In this document: piece by piece, positions 34,615 to 42,746 of the stretch
How the letters are laid out: each line of letters opens with the position of its first letter
Position numbering within the stretch: position 1 is the first letter of the stretch
From: Pelomonas sp. BJYL3
GTDB taxonomy: Bacteria; Pseudomonadota; Gammaproteobacteria; Burkholderiales; Burkholderiaceae_C
DNA: 64,000 bases
Reading direction: 5' to 3'
Assembly (NCBI RefSeq): GCF_027257975.1
Contig: NZ_JANZKX010000001.1
Span: 806,001 to 870,000 of the forward strand
Program-made: the position numbers and the translations under genes
Notes under the pieces: generated by a model
Told to the model about the DNA's origin: nothing
The model's input: the letters and a program-made list of their open reading frames with translations, nothing else
Databases searched by the model: none

Positions 34615-35874
34615 ATGCATGCGTTCCTGACAGCACGCCTCCTGCCCGCCCTGGCCCTCGTGATGGCCGCGGCGGTCATCACCCCCGCCCTGGCGGCGGA
34701 CGCCAAGCCTGCCGGCCACGCGCCTGGCATGCAGCACGGCCAGTCCAAGACCGGCAAGGCTGCCAAGGCCCGCGCCGCCCTGGCCATCAGCGTCGCGGCC
34801 GCCGAGGACGGCAGCTTCTGGATGGTGGGCCTCGACGATCAGGGCCGCCTGGCCCTGCAGCGCAGCACGGACCAGGGCCGCAGCTGGGACGCGCCCCGCC
34901 TGCCGGACATCGGCGACGACGGCGTGGCCGCGGACGGCGAGAGCCGGCCCAAGGTCCTCATCGGCAAGGGCGGCCTGGTGCTCGTGTCCTACAGCAGCCC
35001 CCTGGCCAAGCCCTACACCGCCCAGGTGCGCCTGCTGCGCTCCACCGACGGCGGCCGCAGCTTCGCCCCGCCCGTGACCGTGCACGCGGACCGCCAGGTG
35101 ATCACGCACCGCTTCGAGTCCCTGGCCTTCGACACCCAGGGCCGCCTGCACACCGTGTGGATCGACAAGCGCGACCTGGAGGCCAGCAAGGCCGGCCCGA
35201 CCGGCGAGGCCCCGCCCTACCGTGGCGCGGCGATCTACCGCAATGTCTCGGAGGACGGCGGCCTCACCTTCGGCCCGGATACGCGTGTGGCGGACCATTC
35301 CTGCGAATGCTGCCGCATCGCCCTCGCGCCCTCGCCGCAGGGGGATGTGGTGGCGATGTGGCGCCACGTCTATGCGCCCAACGAGCGGGACCACGCCTTC
35401 ACCCACCTGGGGCAAGACCTGGCCCCCGAGGCCGAGCCCGTGCGCGCCACCCAGGACCGCTGGGCCCTGGACGGCTGCCCGCACCACGGTCCCGGCCTGG
35501 CGCGCGATGCGGCCCAGGGCTACCACGCCGTGTGGTTCGGGGACCGCGGCGGCCTGGTCGGCGTGCGCTACGGCCGGCTGGACGATGCGGGCCGGCCGCT
35601 GGGTGACGTCCGCCTGCTGCCCGACGAGGCCGCCGAGCATGCCGATGTGCTGAGCAGCGGCCCGCAGGTGGCCATCACCTGGCGCAGCTTCGACGGCCAG
35701 CGCACCCGCTGGCGCGCCTGGATCTCCGCGGACGGCGGCCAGAGCTTCACCCTGCGCGAGCTGGGCCGCACCACCCAGGACAACGACCACCCCAAGCTCT
35801 TCCTCGCCGGATCGGCCATCTACGGCCACTGGCGCAGCACCGAAGGAGTCCGCATTGAACGCCTCACGCCTTGA
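34615..35874 (+). CDS. Secreted BNR/sialidase-like beta-propeller with a CxCC motif
   Basis: 419 residues from ATG 34615, preferred over ATG 34606 because AAGGA then sits 8 nt upstream. After the signal peptide comes a His/Met stretch (GHAPGMQHG). The body has four Asp-box repeats (STDQGRSW, STDGGRSF, EDGGLTF, ADGGQSF) of a six-bladed propeller. Between blades lies SCECCR (about residue 223), and later DGCPHHGP. Cys clusters and Met/His pairs suggest metal binding; the catalytic residues of true sialidases are not evident. It follows the TonB receptor by 22 nt and overlaps the thioredoxin-like gene. A periplasmic metal-binding or sensing role is inferred. Confidence 0.72.
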   Translation: MHAFLTARLLPALALVMAAAVITPALAADAKPAGHAPGMQHGQSKTGKAAKARAALAISVAAAEDGSFWMVGLDDQGRLALQRSTDQGRSWDAPRLPDIGDDGVAADGESRPKVLIGKGGLVLVSYSSPLAKPYTAQVRLLRSTDGGRSFAPPVTVHADRQVITHRFESLAFDTQGRLHTVWIDKRDLEASKAGPTGEAPPYRGAAIYRNVSEDGGLTFGPDTRVADHSCECCRIALAPSPQGDVVAMWRHVYAPNERDHAFTHLGQDLAPEAEPVRATQDRWALDGCPHHGPGLARDAAQGYHAVWFGDRGGLVGVRYGRLDDAGRPLGDVRLLPDEAAEHADVLSSGPQVAITWRSFDGQRTRWRAWISADGGQSFTLRELGRTTQDNDHPKLFLAGSAIYGHWRSTEGVRIERLTP

Positions 35875-36373
35875 TCACCGCCTGCGCCGCCTGGCCTGCG
35901 CCGGCCTGCTGGTCTTCCCCCTTGCCGCCCTGGCCCACCCCAGCCGCGTCGAAACCCTGGACGCCGCCGCCTGGTCGCGCCTGCAGCAGAGCGAGAAGGG
36001 GCCCAGCGCCGTGGTCTTCAGCACCACGGACTGCGCGCACTGCCCGGGCGTCATCGCCCAGCTGTCCGGCCACATCCGTGCCCAGAAGAGCCATGCCCGG
36101 CTCATCGTCGTGGTGATGGACGGCGCCGGGCCCGAGCTGCTGCGCCACGAGGCCTACCTGCCCGCGGACCGCCTCTTCGTCTTCGACCCCGCCACGCCGC
36201 CCGCGGCCCTGCGCCATGCGGTGGACCCGCGCTGGCGCGGCGTCACGCCCTATGTGGTGCTGATGAAGCCGGCGGCGCCCGCGGTGGCCCAGGCCGGGCC
36301 GCCACCGGCCGAGCTGCTGCAGCGCTGGCTGGGCGAGGCCGGCGGCAGCGCCGCGGGGCTGGCGCGGCCCTGA
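35855..36373 (+). CDS. Thioredoxin-like exported protein (CAHC), TTG start
   Basis: 172 residues. The only start with a good ribosome site is TTG at 35855 (AAGGAG, 7 nt spacing), which overlaps the propeller gene by 20 nt. The signal peptide ends at ALAHP. A thioredoxin-like domain follows with VVFSTTDCAHCPGV (CxxC) and a cis-Pro-like VTPYVVL. It may reduce or supply copper to the CxCC motif of the upstream protein, as thioredoxin-fold proteins do for metal sites; this is inferred from position. The C-terminus is Ala/Pro-rich. Confidence 0.75.
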   Translation: MNASRLDHRLRRLACAGLLVFPLAALAHPSRVETLDAAAWSRLQQSEKGPSAVVFSTTDCAHCPGVIAQLSGHIRAQKSHARLIVVVMDGAGPELLRHEAYLPADRLFVFDPATPPAALRHAVDPRWRGVTPYVVLMKPAAPAVAQAGPPPAELLQRWLGEAGGSAAGLARP

Positions 36374-36391
36374 TCCGCAGAGCGCCCGCCA

Positions 36392-36435
36392 TGCCCGAAA
36401 GGGCAGTTGGGCGCCCGCGCCGCCTTGGCTAATCT
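36392..36435 (+). promoter_or_regulatory. Operator box TGCCC-GAAA-GGGCA with -10-like TAATCT
   Basis: A perfect palindrome (36392-36405) 19 bp after the thioredoxin-like stop, with TAATCT at 36430-36435. The box centre is 31.5 nt before the -10, i.e. about -43 from the expected transcription start, the position used by class II activators. Drives the LolA-like gene at 36.5 kb. Confidence 0.6.
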
Positions 36436-36488
36436 GCGCTCGCCAGCCCGCGCCCGGCGGGCCGGCCAACGACCTGATGGATGGACCC

Positions 36489-37265
36489 ATGCTGAAGAAT
36501 CCGGCCCCCGCCCTGGGCCTCGCGCTGCTGTGCGCACTCGCCCCCCTCCGGGCCCTGGCCCTCGACGCCCAGCAGATGCTGGCCGCCAGCGACGCCGTGC
36601 GCAACCCGGCCAAGCCCTTCGTCACCACGGTAAGCCTCAACGAGTACAAGGGCGGCAAGGCCAGCGACAGCAGCACCCTGCAGGCCTATTCGCGGGCCGA
36701 GCCCGGCGGCCAGTTCCGCACCCTGCTGCGCTTCGCGGCCCCCGCGCGGGACGCCAACAAGCTGATGCTCAAGACCGGCAACGACCTCTGGTTCTACGAC
36801 CCGGCCAGCAAGGCCAGCGTGCGCATCTCGCCGCAGCAGCGCCTGCTGGGCCAGGCCGCCAACGGTGACGTGGTCACCGTCAACTTCGCCCAGACCTACC
36901 AGGCCAGCCTCGCCCAGGAGGAAGAGGTGCAGGACGGCGAGCGCCAGAACCGCCGCGCCGTCAAGCTGCAGCTGGAGGCCAAGGCGCCGGACGTCACCTA
37001 CCACGCGATCGAGATGTGGCTGGACCGTGACAACTACCGCCCCATCAAGGCCCGCTTCCTCAGCGAGAGCGGCCGGCTGCTGAAGACGGCCTTCTACCGC
37101 CGCTTCAAGGAGGAGCTGGGCGCCGTGCGGCCGACCGAGGTGGTCATCATCGACGGCCTGGACCCCGCCCTGGTGACCGTGATGCGCTACGGCGAGTTCC
37201 AGGCACGCGACATCCCCGACAGCTGGTTCCAGCGGGACTACATGGCGCGCTTCCAGGCCGAGTGA
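36489..37265 (+). CDS. Periplasmic LolA-like outer-membrane lipoprotein-sorting protein (second)
   Basis: 258 residues from ATG 36489. The in-frame ATG at 36477 is possible but would put an Asp in the signal peptide's N-terminus. Signal peptide ends ALALD. The mature protein is the COG2834 type with NDLWFYDPASKASVRISPQQRLLG and DVVTVNFAQTYQA segments, clearly related to the 20.0 kb protein's group though divergent. Likely carries a lipid or lipidated cargo in the periplasm. It shares ATGA-type overlap with the next barrel gene, and both sit behind a regulated promoter with the palindromic box. Confidence 0.85.
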   Translation: MLKNPAPALGLALLCALAPLRALALDAQQMLAASDAVRNPAKPFVTTVSLNEYKGGKASDSSTLQAYSRAEPGGQFRTLLRFAAPARDANKLMLKTGNDLWFYDPASKASVRISPQQRLLGQAANGDVVTVNFAQTYQASLAQEEEVQDGERQNRRAVKLQLEAKAPDVTYHAIEMWLDRDNYRPIKARFLSESGRLLKTAFYRRFKEELGAVRPTEVVIIDGLDPALVTVMRYGEFQARDIPDSWFQRDYMARFQAE

Positions 37266-38572
37266 TGGCGCCCTTCCTCCGTGGCCCGCTGGGCCTGGCC
37301 TTGCTGGCCTTGCTCCTGCCGGCCCAGGCGCAGACGGCGCCGCCCCCCGATGCCGAGCTCGCCGGCCTGGCCCTGGCCGACGCCGCCCCCACCGAGACCG
37401 CGCCCACGCGCCGCGCCTGGCAGGCCAGCATCGAGCCCGCCCTGCGCCAGGTGCGCCTGCGCGGCGAGACCGGCCCGTGGCGCTCCGCCCAGGGCCTGGG
37501 GCTGGACCTCGCCCTGGACCTGCCCCTGGGCGGCGAAGGCCCCACGGCCTGGCGCCTGCTGGCCGCCGACCGCCTGGACCTCACCGGCCCCGAGCGCCTG
37601 CCCGGCGAGCGGCGCGCCGTCAACACGCTCAAAGAGCTCTACGCCAGCCAGCGGCCCAGTGCCGAATGGGTGCTGGACCTGGGCCGCATCAACAACCGCC
37701 TGGGCGTGGCCAGCGGCTACAACCCCACGGACTACTTCAAGCGCCAGGCCCTGCGCAACACCACCGCCATCGACCCGGCCAGCCTGCGCGAGAACCGCCT
37801 GGGCGTGGCCATGGCGCGGGTGCAGAAGGTCTGGGACGGCGGCTCGCTGACGGGTGTCTTTGCACCCAAGCTGGCCGATGCCCCTTCCAGCGGCGCCTGG
37901 AGCCCGGACTGGGGTGCCAGCAACGGCCGCCCGCGCTGGCTGCTGACCTGGACGCAGGCCTGGGCCGAGGACCTCGCCCCGCAATGGCTGCTGCACGGCG
38001 ACGGCCAGCCGGGCCACTCGCCCCAGCTGGGCCTCAACCTGACCCGCCTGCTGAACCAGGCCTGCGTGGCCCACCTGGAGCTGAGCACCGGCCGCAGCCG
38101 CACGCTGCTGGCCCAGGCCCTGGGCGATCTGCAGGCGCCCGTGGCGCAGCACACCCAGCTGGCCACCGGCCTGAGCTGCACCACCTCGCGCAAGCTCACG
38201 CTGACGGCCGAGTGGCAGCACAACGGCCTGGCGCCCGGCCGCGCGGACTGGTCCGCCCTGCAGACCGGCGATCCGCTGCGCTACGGGGCCTACCGCCAGG
38301 CCGCCCAGGCCCAGCAGGAGCCCGCCACCCGGGACAGTCTCTTCCTGATGCTGCGCTGGCAGGACGCGCTGGCCCCGAAGCTGGACCTCAACGCCTTCGC
38401 CCGCATCAGCCGGGTCGACCACAGCCGGCTCCTGTGGCTGGAGGCCCGTTATCACCAGGACAGCACGGACTGGGCGGCACAATGGCAGCAGCACCGCGGC
38501 CAGGGCCTCAGCGAGTTTGGCGCCCTGCCCCAGGCCCGCGTGATCCGCCTGCTGGTGCGCCACTACTTCTGA
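37265..38572 (+). CDS. Outer-membrane beta-barrel protein (second)
   Basis: 435 residues. Signal peptide ends AQAQT. Amphipathic strands run throughout and the protein ends in LLVRHYF, an aromatic C-terminal barrel signature. The segment EWVLDLGRINNRLGVASGYNPTDYF parallels the GRQR/LNP region of the barrel at 24.5 kb, so the LolA-like + barrel pair occurs twice in the locus. Starts at the overlap TGATG with the LolA-like stop. Could receive cargo from the LolA-like protein at the outer membrane; no substrate can be read from the sequence. Confidence 0.75.
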   Translation: MAPFLRGPLGLALLALLLPAQAQTAPPPDAELAGLALADAAPTETAPTRRAWQASIEPALRQVRLRGETGPWRSAQGLGLDLALDLPLGGEGPTAWRLLAADRLDLTGPERLPGERRAVNTLKELYASQRPSAEWVLDLGRINNRLGVASGYNPTDYFKRQALRNTTAIDPASLRENRLGVAMARVQKVWDGGSLTGVFAPKLADAPSSGAWSPDWGASNGRPRWLLTWTQAWAEDLAPQWLLHGDGQPGHSPQLGLNLTRLLNQACVAHLELSTGRSRTLLAQALGDLQAPVAQHTQLATGLSCTTSRKLTLTAEWQHNGLAPGRADWSALQTGDPLRYGAYRQAAQAQQEPATRDSLFLMLRWQDALAPKLDLNAFARISRVDHSRLLWLEARYHQDSTDWAAQWQQHRGQGLSEFGALPQARVIRLLVRHYF

Positions 38573-38573
38573 A

Positions 38574-38592
38574 CGGCCCGCCGGCCCTTTTT
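38574..38592 (+). terminator. Possible weak terminator
   Basis: GGCC-CGCC-GGCC (38575-38586), C, then TTTTT (38588-38592), right after the barrel stop. The stem is only 4 bp, so it may attenuate rather than stop transcription into the PPTase gene. Confidence 0.35.
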
Positions 38593-38608
38593 CTGTCCGT
38601 CACTGTCC

Positions 38609-39298
38609 ATGCTGGATGTCTGGTATTCCCTCGCGCCGCCCGACGGCCCGCCACTGCTCGATGCCGAGGAGCAGGCCCGCCATGCGCGCTTCCTGTGCCA
38701 GCGCACCGCCCGCACCTTCGCGCAGGCGCACACGCTCAAGCGCTGCCTGCTGAGCCAGCACCATCCGCAGCAGGCGCCGCTGGGCTGGCGTTTCGAGAGC
38801 GGCCATGCCGGCAAGCCCGCCCTGAAGGCGCCGGCGCCCTGCCACTTCAACCTCAGCCACAGCGGCGATGCCATCGCCGTGGCGGTGGCGGACCAGCCGG
38901 TGGGGCTGGACATCGAAAGCCACCGCGAGCTGAAGGACGGCCTGGCCATCGCCCAGCGCGTCTTCCATCCGCGCGAGCGCCAGTGGCTGCTGGCCCAGGC
39001 CGACTTCGCCGCCGCCTTCTACCGCCTGTGGACCCTCAAGGAGGCCCTGCTCAAGGCCACGGGCGAGGGCTTCACGCAGGCCCCCGAAGCCCTGTGCTGG
39101 GACGAGCTGGACGCCGCCATGCCCGCCATCCACCACGCCGGCCAGCACTGGCATGCGCTGGGCCTGGCCCTGCCGGGCAGCACGCTCGCCGTGGTCATGG
39201 CGGACGCGCAGGTGCTGCGCAACGCCACGCTGCACGAGCTGCAGTCGCGCACGGGCGCGCAGCTGCAGGGGCGCCCGCGCTGCTTCCCTCCACTCTGA
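38609..39298 (+). CDS. 4'-phosphopantetheinyl transferase, Sfp type
   Basis: 229 residues. It has the family motifs FNLSHSGD, VGLDIE (Mg/CoA-binding Asp and Glu, about residues 95-100) and WTLKEALLKATGEG (about 143-156). Sfp-type enzymes attach phosphopantetheine from CoA to carrier-domain serines; this one can activate the ACP and T domains of both assembly lines and the stand-alone ACP. Length is normal. Located 36 nt after the barrel gene and 12 nt before the RidA gene. Confidence 0.95.
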   Translation: MLDVWYSLAPPDGPPLLDAEEQARHARFLCQRTARTFAQAHTLKRCLLSQHHPQQAPLGWRFESGHAGKPALKAPAPCHFNLSHSGDAIAVAVADQPVGLDIESHRELKDGLAIAQRVFHPRERQWLLAQADFAAAFYRLWTLKEALLKATGEGFTQAPEALCWDELDAAMPAIHHAGQHWHALGLALPGSTLAVVMADAQVLRNATLHELQSRTGAQLQGRPRCFPPL

Positions 39299-39310
39299 CC
39301 GGGATTTTCC

Positions 39311-39709
39311 ATGTCGCGTCACTTCATCAGCAGCGGCCCCGGCCTGCCGGACTGGCCTTCGCCCATCAGCCAGGCCGTGGTCGTGGACCGCACCTGCTAC
39401 CTCAGCGGCCAGCTCTCGCTGGACGAGTCCGGCCGCTATGTGCCGGGCACGCCGGCCGAGGAGGCGCGCCGTGCCTTCGGCAACCTCTTCGCCGCACTGC
39501 GGGCGGCGGACTTCGGCCCGGAGCATCTGGTCTTCGTGGACATTGCCTTCACCGACATCGGCGCACTGGCCGAGGTCAACAAGGTCTATGCCGAGCTCTT
39601 CCCCGAAGGTCGGCGCCCGGCCCGCACGGTCTACGAGGCCGCGGCCCTGCCCTTTGGCGGGCAGGTGAAGGTGATGGGCGTGGCCGTCAAGAGCGCGGAC
39701 GGCGACTGA
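39311..39709 (+). CDS. RidA/YjgF/YER057c-family protein
   Basis: 132 residues. The fold-typical features are the QAVVVDRTCYLSGQL start, and RRPARTVYEAAALP, which carries the substrate-binding Arg of enamine/imine deaminases. RidA proteins hydrolyse reactive 2-aminoacrylate and related enamines produced by PLP enzymes; some cluster members act as cyclases or hydrolases on imine intermediates. Here PLP enzymes (SbnA-like, PigE-like) and pyrroline-type imines are plausible partners. Last gene of the + strand block; the next gene converges. Confidence 0.9.
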   Translation: MSRHFISSGPGLPDWPSPISQAVVVDRTCYLSGQLSLDESGRYVPGTPAEEARRAFGNLFAALRAADFGPEHLVFVDIAFTDIGALAEVNKVYAELFPEGRRPARTVYEAAALPFGGQVKVMGVAVKSADGD

Positions 39710-39755
39710 GCGCCGACCGCCGCCGCCCGGCTCCCGCGGGGCAGCGGCCGCTTCA

Positions 39756-41093
39756 TCAGGGCGCCGGCGCCGGCTGCAGCGCCGGCTTCTCCAGCACGGG
39801 CCCGGAGAGCGCGCGCAGGAAGCTCAGCAGCTGAGCCTGCTCCTGCGGGCCGAGGTCGCGCGGCTTGAGCTCGCGCAGTTCCGAATGGCCCAGTTCCGCC
39901 TCGGGGGCGCGCGCATAGTGCGCCAGCACCTGCTCCAGCGTGGCGAACTGGCCCGCATGCATGTACGGCGGGCGCAGGGCCACATTGCGCAGGCTGGGCG
40001 TCTTGAAGGCGCCCACCAGGTGCGGGTCCTTGCCGTTGGCAAAGCGCAGCTCCTCGCACTGCTGGGGCTTGGCGTCGCTGTAGGGGCCCAGGCAGTTGAA
40101 CTCATCCGCCAGCGCCGCACGCAGGCCGTCCACGCGCCCGCGCTCGGGCTGCTCCGGATTGAAGGGCGGGATGCCGGTGTTGTGGAAGTGCTGGTCCGTC
40201 ATCAGCGGGCCGGTGTGGCAGGTGATGCACTGGCCGCGGCCGATGAAGAGGCGCAGGCCGGCCTTCTCCTGCTCGTTGAGCAGGCCCGCGTTGCCGCTGC
40301 CCTTGAGCGTGGCGGCGATGTAGCGGTCCACCCGCGATTCGCCGTACTGCAGCCGGGACTCGAAGGCCGCGATGGCCTTGCCCAGGTTGGCGTACATGCG
40401 GTTGATGTCCTGCCGGCGCGACTCGGGGATGGCGGCCCAGGCGGCGCGCTCGGCCTCACTGCCCTGGGGGCTGGCATGAGCGGGCAGGCCGTCCAGGCGG
40501 GGCAGATCGCCGAAGAGCTCGCGGTAGGGCTGGGCATAGTGCTGGCTCAGCAGGCGCGCGTACTGCAGGCGGTTGCCGCCATGCTCGCGCGCATCCTCCA
40601 GCGGGCCCAGGGCCTGGGCCCAGAGGCTGTCCTTGCGGCCGTCCCAGAAGAACCAGGCGCTGTGCGCCATGCCGATGGAAGGCATGGTGCGGCGCAGGCC
40701 CTCGGCCACGCCCAGACCGCGCGGCCGCCCGTCCTCGAACTGGCCCTGCGGGTTGTGGCAGGTGGCGCAGGAGACCTTGCCATTGCTGCTGAAGCGCACG
40801 TCATTGAAGACCTGCTTGCCCAGGCGCGCCGCGGCCTCGTTGCCGACGAAGCGGTTGCTGGGGTCGGGGTCGGCGCTGCGCAGCTGGGAGATCTGCAGCG
40901 AGCCCATCAGGGCCAGCTCCTGGTCCGACCAGCGATCAGCGGCCCCTTCCGAATGCGCCAGGCCCAGCACCGCGCCGCCGCCCAGGGCCAGCAGGCACAG
41001 GCTCAGGCCCAGGCCGGAGCGAAGGTGGCGGCGCCAGCCCTTGCGGCGCGCCGGCAGGGTGGGCACCAGTTCCACGCCCAGAGGTCGCTTCAT
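39756..41093 (-). CDS. Di-heme cytochrome c peroxidase, MauG/MbnH-like
   Basis: 445 residues with an N-terminal Arg-rich membrane anchor or signal (about 25-48). Two c-type haem sites are CATCH (Cys109) and CITCH (Cys289). Conserved neighbours include RTMPSIGMAHSAWFFWDGR and PSLRNVALRPPYMHAG, the bacterial CCP/MauG signature. MauG-type members use bis-Fe(IV) haem to oxidise protein side chains or small molecules; MbnH of methanobactin operons is such a protein. The ATG at 41093 shares one base with the preceding TGA. It may oxidise the natural product (for example thiazoline to thiazole) or a periplasmic metal protein; both are inference. Confidence 0.85.
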   Translation of the reverse strand: MKRPLGVELVPTLPARRKGWRRHLRSGLGLSLCLLALGGGAVLGLAHSEGAADRWSDQELALMGSLQISQLRSADPDPSNRFVGNEAAARLGKQVFNDVRFSSNGKVSCATCHNPQGQFEDGRPRGLGVAEGLRRTMPSIGMAHSAWFFWDGRKDSLWAQALGPLEDAREHGGNRLQYARLLSQHYAQPYRELFGDLPRLDGLPAHASPQGSEAERAAWAAIPESRRQDINRMYANLGKAIAAFESRLQYGESRVDRYIAATLKGSGNAGLLNEQEKAGLRLFIGRGQCITCHTGPLMTDQHFHNTGIPPFNPEQPERGRVDGLRAALADEFNCLGPYSDAKPQQCEELRFANGKDPHLVGAFKTPSLRNVALRPPYMHAGQFATLEQVLAHYARAPEAELGHSELRELKPRDLGPQEQAQLLSFLRALSGPVLEKPALQPAPAP

Positions 41094-42073
41094 CAATCCA
41101 CTCCCAAGAGTCGACGGGCATTGCCCGACATCAACCAGGCCCGCTGCCCGCGCGAGACGCCGGCCAGCGGACCGTCCGCGGCCAGGAAGAGGTCCATGAC
41201 CTTCTTGTGGCCGCCCGAATAGCGGAACACCGGCCAGTCGGTGCCGAACAGGATCTTGTGGTTCAGGTTGAGCTTGAACAGCTCGGCCAGCCCCGCCTGC
41301 CAGCCCCCCGGATGCTGCGAGCCCAGGAAGGCGCTGATGTCAAGGTAGACATTGGGCCGGTAGGCGCACAGGGCCGCACAGTCCTGCACGTGGTGCACGG
41401 CGCCGTGGGCCAGGATGAAGTTGACGTCGGGGAAGTCCAGTGCCGCCTGGTCCACCAGATAGGGGTGCGAGAACTGGAAGGACAGGCTCGGGCTGGTGGG
41501 CCCGATGTGCATCAGCACCGGCAGGCCGTGGGCCTGGCACAGCTCGTAGAAGGGGTACAGCGAGCGGTCGCTGGGGCTGTAGCCGCAGGGCGGGTAGAGC
41601 TTGAGCCCCTTGAAGCCGTACTCGGTGATGCCGCGTTCCAGCAGGGCCAGGCCGTCCGCGCCCCAGCGCGGATCCACGCCGCCGAACACGAAGAAGCGGC
41701 CGGCATGGCGCTTCAGGATCTCATGGTGCTCGGCCCACATCTCTGCAATGGTCAGCTGGCTCTGCATTACCTGGGTGAAGTCGGGCAGCAGCAGCACGGC
41801 CTGCTGGATGCCGGCCTCGTCCATCTCGGACACCAGCGTGTCGCCCTGGTGGTCCTGGCTCATGCGCAGGTACATCTCCATCAGCTCGATCAGGGACTTG
41901 CGCACGCCCGTCGCCGCCAGGCGCACGGCCACATTGCGGCACAGCCCCTCGTAGAAGCCTTCGGGAATGAAGTGGGTCGAGGCGATGTGGCAGTGCGCGT
42001 CCAGCACATGGCCGGTGTAGACCGGCCCGGCTGCGCCAGACCCAGCCGCCGCGACGGCGCTGGCGGCTGTCAT
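41093..42073 (-). CDS. Amidohydrolase family 2 (TIM barrel metal-dependent hydrolase)
   Basis: 326 residues. It begins the metal-binding fold with LDAHCH (DxHxH, about residue 24) and ends it with LFGTDWPVF, the conserved Asp of the superfamily; HIGPTSP and HGAVHH supply other His. Members hydrolyse amides or esters or decarboxylate aromatic acids. The ATG at 42073 overlaps the GNAT stop (ATGA). Its pairing with an acetyltransferase suggests an acylation/deacylation (protection) step on an amino acid building block, or processing of the SbnA-like product. Confidence 0.82.
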   Translation of the reverse strand: MTAASAVAAAGSGAAGPVYTGHVLDAHCHIASTHFIPEGFYEGLCRNVAVRLAATGVRKSLIELMEMYLRMSQDHQGDTLVSEMDEAGIQQAVLLLPDFTQVMQSQLTIAEMWAEHHEILKRHAGRFFVFGGVDPRWGADGLALLERGITEYGFKGLKLYPPCGYSPSDRSLYPFYELCQAHGLPVLMHIGPTSPSLSFQFSHPYLVDQAALDFPDVNFILAHGAVHHVQDCAALCAYRPNVYLDISAFLGSQHPGGWQAGLAELFKLNLNHKILFGTDWPVFRYSGGHKKVMDLFLAADGPLAGVSRGQRAWLMSGNARRLLGVD

Positions 42074-42726
42074 GCCGTCTGCCCTTCCGGCTGGGCGCGG
42101 GCCACGCGGGCCTGCAGCATCTGGGCCGCGCGGGCCTTGAGGTCGGAGACCTTCTGCATCATGAAGTGGCCGGCGTGCACCTTGCCCTGGGCGCGGGCGT
42201 AGTCGGGCAGCGTGCCGTAGGTGGTGAAGCCGAAGCGCTGCCAGGCGTGGTGGGCGGGCGTGCCGTCGCGCACGTCCAGGGTCAGCAGCTCGACGCCGTC
42301 CTGCTCGCACTGCAGGGCGATCTCCTGGAAGGCCACGGGCAGGACCAGGCCGCCGCGGTAGTCCTCGTGGATCATGCCCTTGGCGAGGTCGGTGATGTGG
42401 CGGTTGTTGGGGTTGAGATTGCGCCGCAGGGTGCACAGGCCGATGAGCTCGGCGCCGCCGGTCACGATGCTCAGCAGGCGGATCTTGCCGGCAGCGAGGT
42501 TGCCGCGCAGGTCCTGCAGGTACTGGCGGGCCTCGGCGTCGGTGATCTCCTCGGCGAAGCCGATGATGGGAGCCGAGGCCGTGGTGAGGCGCATCAGGCC
42601 GATGATCTTCTCTTCAAGCACCGCGTCGATCTGCTGCGGCCAGCCATAGCAGAGCTCCACCGTGCCGAGGGCGCCCATGGGGACTTGGTAGCTGGCCTCT
42701 CCGGCCGTGTTCAGCGTGCGGTTCAT
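42070..42726 (-). CDS. GNAT-family N-acyltransferase
   Basis: 218 residues. The GNAT core is visible as LIGLCTLRRNLNP, then DLAKGMIHEDYRGGLVLPVAF (acetyl-CoA loop region), LLTLDVRDGTPAHHAWQRFGFTTYG (beta5-alpha4, the typical 'fYek.GF' end). It would transfer an acetyl or acyl group to an amine. Located between the SbnA-like and amidohydrolase genes with a 4-nt overlap to the latter and a 20-nt gap from the former, so it likely acts on the same small metabolite. Substrate unknown. Confidence 0.8.
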   Translation of the reverse strand: MNRTLNTAGEASYQVPMGALGTVELCYGWPQQIDAVLEEKIIGLMRLTTASAPIIGFAEEITDAEARQYLQDLRGNLAAGKIRLLSIVTGGAELIGLCTLRRNLNPNNRHITDLAKGMIHEDYRGGLVLPVAFQEIALQCEQDGVELLTLDVRDGTPAHHAWQRFGFTTYGTLPDYARAQGKVHAGHFMMQKVSDLKARAAQMLQARVARAQPEGQTA

Positions 42727-42746
42727 GTCCGTCCTTGTGTCAGTGT

